Source: Theocolax elegans (Eukaryota; Arthropoda; Insecta; Hymenoptera; Cerocephalidae). From it: a DNA stretch of 64,000 nucleotides. The stretch is from NCBI GenBank assembly GCA_026168455.1, contig CM047429.1, positions 57,913,623 through 57,977,622 on the forward strand, given 5' to 3'. Below are positions 57,650 to 64,000 of the stretch, one piece after another. The first letter of the stretch is position 1, and every line of letters starts with the position of its first letter. Under the pieces are notes generated by a model. That model saw only the letters and a list, made by a program, of their open reading frames with translations, was not told the DNA's origin and searched no databases. The translations under genes were made by a program, and so were the position numbers.

Positions 57650-59144
57650 AGAAAACAAAAGAGAACTATTAACAGAAAGACAATACTTGAAAGAAAAATA
57701 TTAGCTAAAAAACGAAATATAATGACGGAATTCAAAAGAACAGTGATACTGAACATTATGTACTCTTATTCATCATTCCTAAGAAAATGCATTATTCTCT
57801 GATAAAACATAAAACAGGTTTCGTGTGCGATTGCACCTTAATAAGTTTCATGCAAGTATATGTGCGCTCTATGAAGTTTCCAGCATAATAATTTCGCCAA
57901 ACCCCCGCGCGCTTTTTTTAATAGCAAGCTTATCGCGAGTTTCTACAAGGCACGCGACTTGTGAGAAACCGCGCGATCCCCTTATTTTTTTCTTCTTCCA
58001 TCATCCGCGATAATCCAACGATATGAAAACCGTATGTAGAAGAAAGTTTACACTTATTTTTGGAAAATCGATGGAAAAATTATAAGCTTCTTATTTATGT
58101 CAGATTCGAGAGAAATAAGTAGTTGTTTAATAACTTTTGTTTCTGTAATGTAATAATCGCAAGTTTTGTTGTTCTATTGAAATTAAGTGGATTCAAAAAG
58201 TATATACTGACGATTTCTGTAAAGTAAATTAAAAAATGGAATAACGATTTGTTTTTCAGGAATATATAATTTCATTTTATAATTATTATTTATTAGTACT
58301 TTCTTAAAATAATTAAATTTTGTTAAATTTTATACAAGTGAATGTCCAACTCGTTGTAACACAAAAAAATCCTGCATTAATTAATTATAAAATATTTAAA
58401 AGAAATTACAATGGAAATTCATATGTTAAAAAATCCAATTTTGTAATAAAATACTCAAACTTCTAAACTAAAGTACTGAAAAAACATTTTCTCAATCCAC
58501 GTATTTACCATTAATTATTCAATATAAAAGTCTGACGACATGAGAAAAACATAGGTCTCTGTAGTTAATTATAATTCGTGTACACCGAGCTCAAGTGAAC
58601 GAATTAAAATCTAAGTTAATTAAGGACAAAAGTCGCACACGTACAGTCAAATCGATCGGTTCTATAGTCTCTTGTGGGAAAAATCAAGACACGCTATATA
58701 TACAAATATATACGAGAATCGGGCGAAGGACTGCACAATCTTACAAAGGGGAGAGATCGCGAATAAAAAAATATACCAGGACATGACTGTGTACACAATC
58801 TCTTTTTTATTTTATTTTTTCCCTTATTTCTCGTATACTTCTATTTTGTTCGCTTTTTTATACACCTACTTTTGTCACGATTGATCATTCAAGTTTCACA
58901 CGCGAATTTAAATGGTTGTTACAATTTTTTTGTACTTTTACTTTTTTAAGATACTATTTTTACAGCTTTCGTTGATTTACGTCGTTTTGTCAGTTTTGTA
59001 TTTAGCCAATTTAGGAATAATAGTATAATCAACTTACTATTTCGACTGAAGAAGTCACACACGATACACTTTGTTAATTCTTTTTTAATGATAATGATTT
59101 AGTAATCATAAAATTACTTATTATTTTGCGTGTAGATGTTACGG
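57650..59144. other. NSUN5 3' region and non-coding spacer
   Basis: The start of this stretch is presumably the NSUN5 3' UTR. A CpG-rich patch lies at about 57900-57985. There is no further gene I can support. Confidence 0.4.
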
Positions 59145-59463
59145 AGGTGGCATACCCAGTAGGTTAACGACTGAGCAAAAAAAGATAATTATTCTATTTA
59201 TTTAAGCAAATACGCAATTTTATGCAAAATCCTAATAGAGAACTGCACTAGATAATTAAATAATAAGTAATTCTACAAAGTTTCAAGTCAATACGACAAA
59301 GACACCCTAAAAAATTTATTCACCAAAAATGTACGATTATCTGTGATTTTTCGGCGCATAAAAGTTCGTATTTTTTTAAAATAAATGTTATACCTTTTAT
59401 AATTACCTAAATATTACCTTTTTTGGCTCGGTCGGTAATCCACCGGGCAAGCCACCCCTTAAA
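59145..59463. mobile_element. MITE, family B, longer copy (about 319 bp)
   Basis: The left end reads GGAGGTGGCATACCCAGTAG and the right end is GGTAATCCACCGGGCAAGCC followed by ACCCCT, an inverted match of about 40 bp ending in a run of A (left) or T (right). TA flanks the element (about 59143-59144 and 59464-59465, boundary uncertain by one base). It shares its termini with the 85-bp element at 8114-8198. No coding capacity. Confidence 0.75.
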
Positions 59464-59465
59464 CA

Positions 59466-62050
59466 ATTTTTCCATTTGTAGAAAATATATATTATTACAG
59501 ATCAGACAGTATATTTAAAAATAAAATATACAAAATATTGACAATAAATGTTTTCTTCTTTTTCAAAAAAGTACTTATTCTGTTGTAAATTACGATTATT
59601 TTACGTAAGTTGTTTTAATTCTTCTAAGCGATTATGTATAGATTGAAAAAGACGATTGTCGATAGATAATCATTGTCCGATATTTGATAATTATAATAAA
59701 CAATTTTTGTTGAAAAATGTATTTTTCTTAACAGTTACCTTATGTGTGTGCTTGTGTGTTTGTGCGACATGCTATGTAAACATGTATTTTAATAAATTTT
59801 AACTACAAACAATTATTTTGAGTGCATTAATACGATTAATTAATGTACCAATATCATCTCTATAAAAATCAACAATTTTCTAAAAAAAGTTTTGTAAGAA
59901 AAAAACGATGTATTTACAGTAAAAGATAAAAGCCATCAATCAATTCGTAAATATTCACCTATATACCTTTTTTCGCGTTGACGCATGCGCACCTCGGTGA
60001 TTTTTCGCATAATTAGTTACATATATATATAAATACACGATTACGATCGAGACACCTAACTCATAAATCACTCGTAACTAACAAATGTATATATATATCT
60101 AATTGAGCGATCGACTAAAATTCGACTGAGCGTGTTAGAGGTACTACTGCAAACTCTGTAAAGCTCTATCATTTAATCGGTTGATATCCATATGGATTCT
60201 TTTACTTTTTCCGATGATAAGAAACGCTTCGGAAGGGGTTTTTCGAGGGGTTCGTTTATTTTTTCTCTTTTTTGAAATCTGATGGAATGTCACTTACGCA
60301 AGTATCTTGTTTAATTGATATTTAAACGAAAAATTAAATAAAATTATACTTACGAGTTTTTAATAGCGATAAAGGAAATAAGTATAATTGTAAATTTTAT
60401 GTTTTTAACACTTTACGTATTAGTAAATACTTATTTGTATTTAGATATATAAATAAAAAATGTATTATTTTAGACTCTTTCAAGCAAATTAATTTTTACA
60501 CATCTCAATGAACAAAGACGTACTTTCTATAACCCGGGTCACTTCTGGCTAGTAAAGGTTGATCCACTCCACGAAAGGGTATTTAATTCCATTGGAATGA
60601 ATTTACACACTTAGAAAATACATTTCACTCCCTGAGAATCATTAGATAAATAAAATAATAAATATAAAACAAATAATACAGTAAATAAATAAAATAAAAA
60701 TTTAAAAAATAAATCAGTATTGTCTAAAGCACAAATATCGTTTCGTACGGAACAAAAAATAATCACGTCCTTTGTAAATGAAACGAATGAATAATATATT
60801 CAACAATCAACGGTGAAATGAAATACACAAGTATAAGTAGTACATAACGAATAAAAATGAAGGCAAACCATCCCTCTGGTACACATGAATTAAACATATC
60901 GAAAATTCCAGGTTTAACCCAGGAATTCTTGTATTGTGTACGGGAACGAATCGTATACAGCTATATAAAAAAAAGAGAAAATATATATATGTATAGAGAA
61001 ACCGACTGATTAAAATTCGAAATGTTATACAAGTAACAAGACATTCCAGTTATTATAACAATGATTAATAACTCCTCGTAACAAGGTATACATCTTAAAC
61101 TCGGAAAGATATCCATCAACCTCGAATTTATGTGACTTTGTTAACGAAAAGAAAACTGCAGTATCACTATAAATTTTAAGGAATAATCACGAATATATAT
61201 ATACGTGTTCAGATGTAAATAAACGTTACAAAAGATCGTATCTTCCATTCCGAAGAGAGCCGCGCGACTAGTTGATGTAAATCTGACTTACAGTCGAGTC
61301 CCCTTTCGAGTCATCGTTTCTATATCGTTTCCGTCATCGCTATGTGATCCCCTTTATATATATATAATATATATGTATGTATTTATATATGCCAGTTATA
61401 GGGTCGAAATTTATCGCGAGGGTACGTATATAACGCAATGACGTTGTTATAGGAATCAAAAATTCTAATTAAATTCGGTTGTAAGTTTAATTATATCAAG
61501 CTTACTGTGTAATTATCTTAAGTAAAAGTCGTGTTATATTTAATTGACTGGAAATCTTATTATTCTTGAGTTTACCAAGTTATAAGTATTTTTACATAAG
61601 GATACGGATCAATTTATTTTTGTTATTCCTTCGTGCATCTATATTGTAAATATCACGAGAAATAAACAAGTGATCGTAACCTTCGTTAAGATATATGCGT
61701 AAATCTATATAAAATGATAAAAAAACTTTAGTGGGATTTGCATAAGTAAAAGAGAAAGTCCTATTTTTGTAGTATAATAAATGAACGTAATAGATAAATG
61801 AAAATACAATCGCGTAGGTATATATAAAAATGTCAAGAATCCGTATAAAACTCGAAAGGTTAATCATTTCAAATTCAAATTCCACGTTTACGATCCAGCG
61901 CGTGTACGAAGCTCGTATATAGACCTCGAGCTGCACACATAGTCAATAAAACGAAATTCCTTGTGCGTATAGGTAAGACGAGGAATTGACAAGGGAATTG
62001 AAAATTAGATTTTGATGACCAGACCAGACGATCGAGGTAACTGGGGGGTA
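59466..62050. other. Non-coding A/T-rich stretch
   Basis: No supported gene. A frame of 114 codons at 61592-61936 (minus) is A/T-rich and has no recognisable domain. Confidence 0.4.
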
Positions 62051-62109
62051 AGCGAATATAATGTTATTACTCTCGTGTTTGATGTATCCACAAATGAAAA
62101 GTGATTTTT

Positions 62110-62380
62110 GTATTAGTCTTCCGAGGCGCGGCACCATGCAACAAGTTCGAGGAGGCGCGGCCCTTGCGCGGTTCACTGACACCGGCGCCTGTACAGGTAT
62201 AGCGGTAGGTCGAGGAAACCCTGCGCCGCTTGCGCACTCGACGCCCGGACGGCACCGCCGAAGGACGCGCGCGTTCGCGAACCCCCTTTCACAAGTGCAA
62301 CGCCCCCATTATCATATGCACTCTCCTAATCTCTCTCTCTCTCTCGCTCTCTCGCTCTCTCGCTCTCTCGCGCGCCCGCA
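62110..62380. promoter_or_regulatory. CpG-rich island followed by CT/CTCTCG repeats, candidate promoter
   Basis: The most CpG-dense segment of the right-hand third, with (CT)n and CTCTCG-type repeats at 62331-62370. Frames across it on both strands are GC-driven and match no family. It could be the promoter of a gene lying beyond the window or an unannotated non-coding transcript. Confidence 0.35.
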
Positions 62381-64000
62381 ATGCTTTTGTCAATTGTATT
62401 AATTGTTGTCCTCGCGGTTAAAGCTGTGCAGATCATTGGTAGCTACGTTGTTCAAGATCGGAAACTCTACTTTTTTTGCTAATCGATGTGTGCACGCGTA
62501 TATAGCCCCGGTAGTCAACTAAAATTTTGGTGATCGATCCGGTGCACGTGCTCGTTTATTATCCCGCTCGTGTACAACCTCTCTGCGAGAGAAACAAGTG
62601 AGTGTATAATAATATCCTTTGCTGCGGATTCTTTTGGAGATACCGAGCTTTTTGGTGAGTCTGTTTACGTTACTCAGAATTGTATATTGTAAAGGGTTTA
62701 AAAGAGAGATTTCTTTGTGTCCGTGTTGACGATTATGGTGTGTCAAACGAAAATCGGTATATATTCGGCAAGTTGAGTTCAGTTTAATTAAGTAAATTCA
62801 TATTTTTTTTATTTTTGTTTTTCTATAAACGTCACATATCGTACGTTGATAAGCGAAGATTTAATACACTAAGTCTACGTGTTTAAATATATCATAAAAT
62901 ATACAGGGAATAAATGATATTATTAATCAAGTCGCTATTGTTGCTAATAACCATATTAAATCGAGTCGCCTAATTATTGTTGGATTATACTGTTAAAAGT
63001 TACTAATAATAACGTTACCTTTATTTTACGAAAGTTTGTCGCGTTTTTGCGTGTGGAATTACACATACATATTATGAATGACAAGGAAGTGTACGCAAGC
63101 GTTGGTCGTTAATATTTTAAAAATGCGCTTTCACACGATATCGACGTAAAAAATAAAAGTTCAACTGTCAATGAACTGAAATCATTGAAAATACTTAAAA
63201 TTTGAAATAAAGTCTAAAAATACTATTAAATTTTGATTAAAATTAATTATTCACGCATGATTATTATTTCAAGATTCATGAAAACTTTAGTGTAGCGATT
63301 ATAAAAGAATCGTATGTGATAATTAATTGTTACGTGCGCAAAGTAATTACACACTTTTATGAAATATTTAATTTAACTTTTCCTCGATAATCTAAACGCA
63401 ATTAATTCGTTTAAATACATACACGTGCGCACGTTTTTTTTATTTATCAATAAATTATGAAATTTCACATAATAAATTTTGTACGATATTTGTTTGTTTA
63501 CAAGTGTACATGATACAAATGTTATAAAATTTAAACTTTTGAAGTTTATATGTTTGTATATTTAGTTGCCATTTGTGCATGTGTGTGCTTTTAAAAACTC
63601 ATTATCCCAACTAGGTTTTATGCAAATTTCTAAAATTGTTGCGCGAATTCCACGTACACACAATTCGTGAATAAGGTCGCATTTCTCTAAATAATTCGAT
63701 ACGTTTTGATACGAATGTATACGACGAAAAAAGTTGGATAGATTTGAATAAGTTTAGTACACCTTGAATGTGATTTCAATGTTCCTTATTGTAATAGTAA
63801 TATTATACTGCTTGATAAAGTGATGGAACGCAAATAAAACGTTTCACGATGTGTACCGTAAATCAAGTCATTTCGTAAGTGCAAGTTTGAACTACGTGCG
63901 TGCTCTTGCAATAATAATAATAATAATAATAATATGTACGTTAATTTATTTTTATTTATAAAGTGCAAAAATAATTAGGTGACTAATTTCTCTCGGTGTA
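62381..64000. other. Non-coding stretch to the window end
   Basis: No supported gene. A trinucleotide (AAT)n repeat lies at 63910-63934. The region may be the leader or first intron of a gene starting at the CpG-rich island, but I see no splice-bounded coding exon. Confidence 0.4.
63910..63934. repeat. (ATA)n microsatellite
   Basis: About eight ATA/AAT units. Confidence 0.9.

Noticed and set aside
62758..62785. TATATAT followed by TTCAGTTT as a core promoter
   Set aside because: The spacing is too short and the motifs are common in this A/T-rich sequence.

Overview
The window looks like insect nuclear DNA. It is strongly A/T-rich, with short GT-AG introns, isolated CpG-rich islands, many microsatellites and many short palindromic transposon relics. 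The clan-3 cytochrome P450 and the overall texture (CpG-rich islands in very A/T-rich sequence, compact introns) suggest a hymenopteran (ant, bee or wasp). That placement is inference; no species marker is visible.

Positions 1 to about 37 kb contain no protein-coding gene I can support. They hold three long foldback elements (1.1, 5.2 and 23.1 kb), several TA-flanked MITE-like elements (8.1-8.7, 15.3, 29.9 and 30.0 kb), a possible larger terminal-inverted-repeat element (26.1-27.0 kb), scattered CpG-rich islands and a dense microsatellite cluster at 33.9-35.9 kb. This could be a large intergenic region or the intron of a neighbouring gene.

Positions 37.3 to 57.6 kb are a compact gene block, read exon by exon from splice sites. 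In order: UMAD1 (+, ESCRT-I associated UMA domain); TMEM222 (-, four exons); an FGD-type RhoGEF (+, DH-PH-FYVE-PH); a clan-3 cytochrome P450 (-, five exons); a diverged NSUN5 paralogue (-, six exons); NSUN5 (+, five coding exons); and VMA21, nested on the same strand inside NSUN5 intron 2. The summed exon lengths of all five multi-exon genes are exact multiples of three, which supports the splice models.

The most interesting locus is 51.9-57.6 kb. Two NSUN5 genes lie head to head. They share intron positions and three identical exon lengths (271, 257 and 116 nt). One copy is a canonical rRNA m5C methyltransferase. The other keeps the nucleophilic cysteine but has serine where the release cysteine should be. 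The canonical copy also hosts the V-ATPase assembly gene VMA21 in an intron.

Positions 57.65 to 64 kb again lack supported genes. They contain one TIR element (59.1-59.5 kb) and a CpG-rich, pyrimidine-repeat island near 62.1-62.4 kb that may be a promoter for a gene outside the window.
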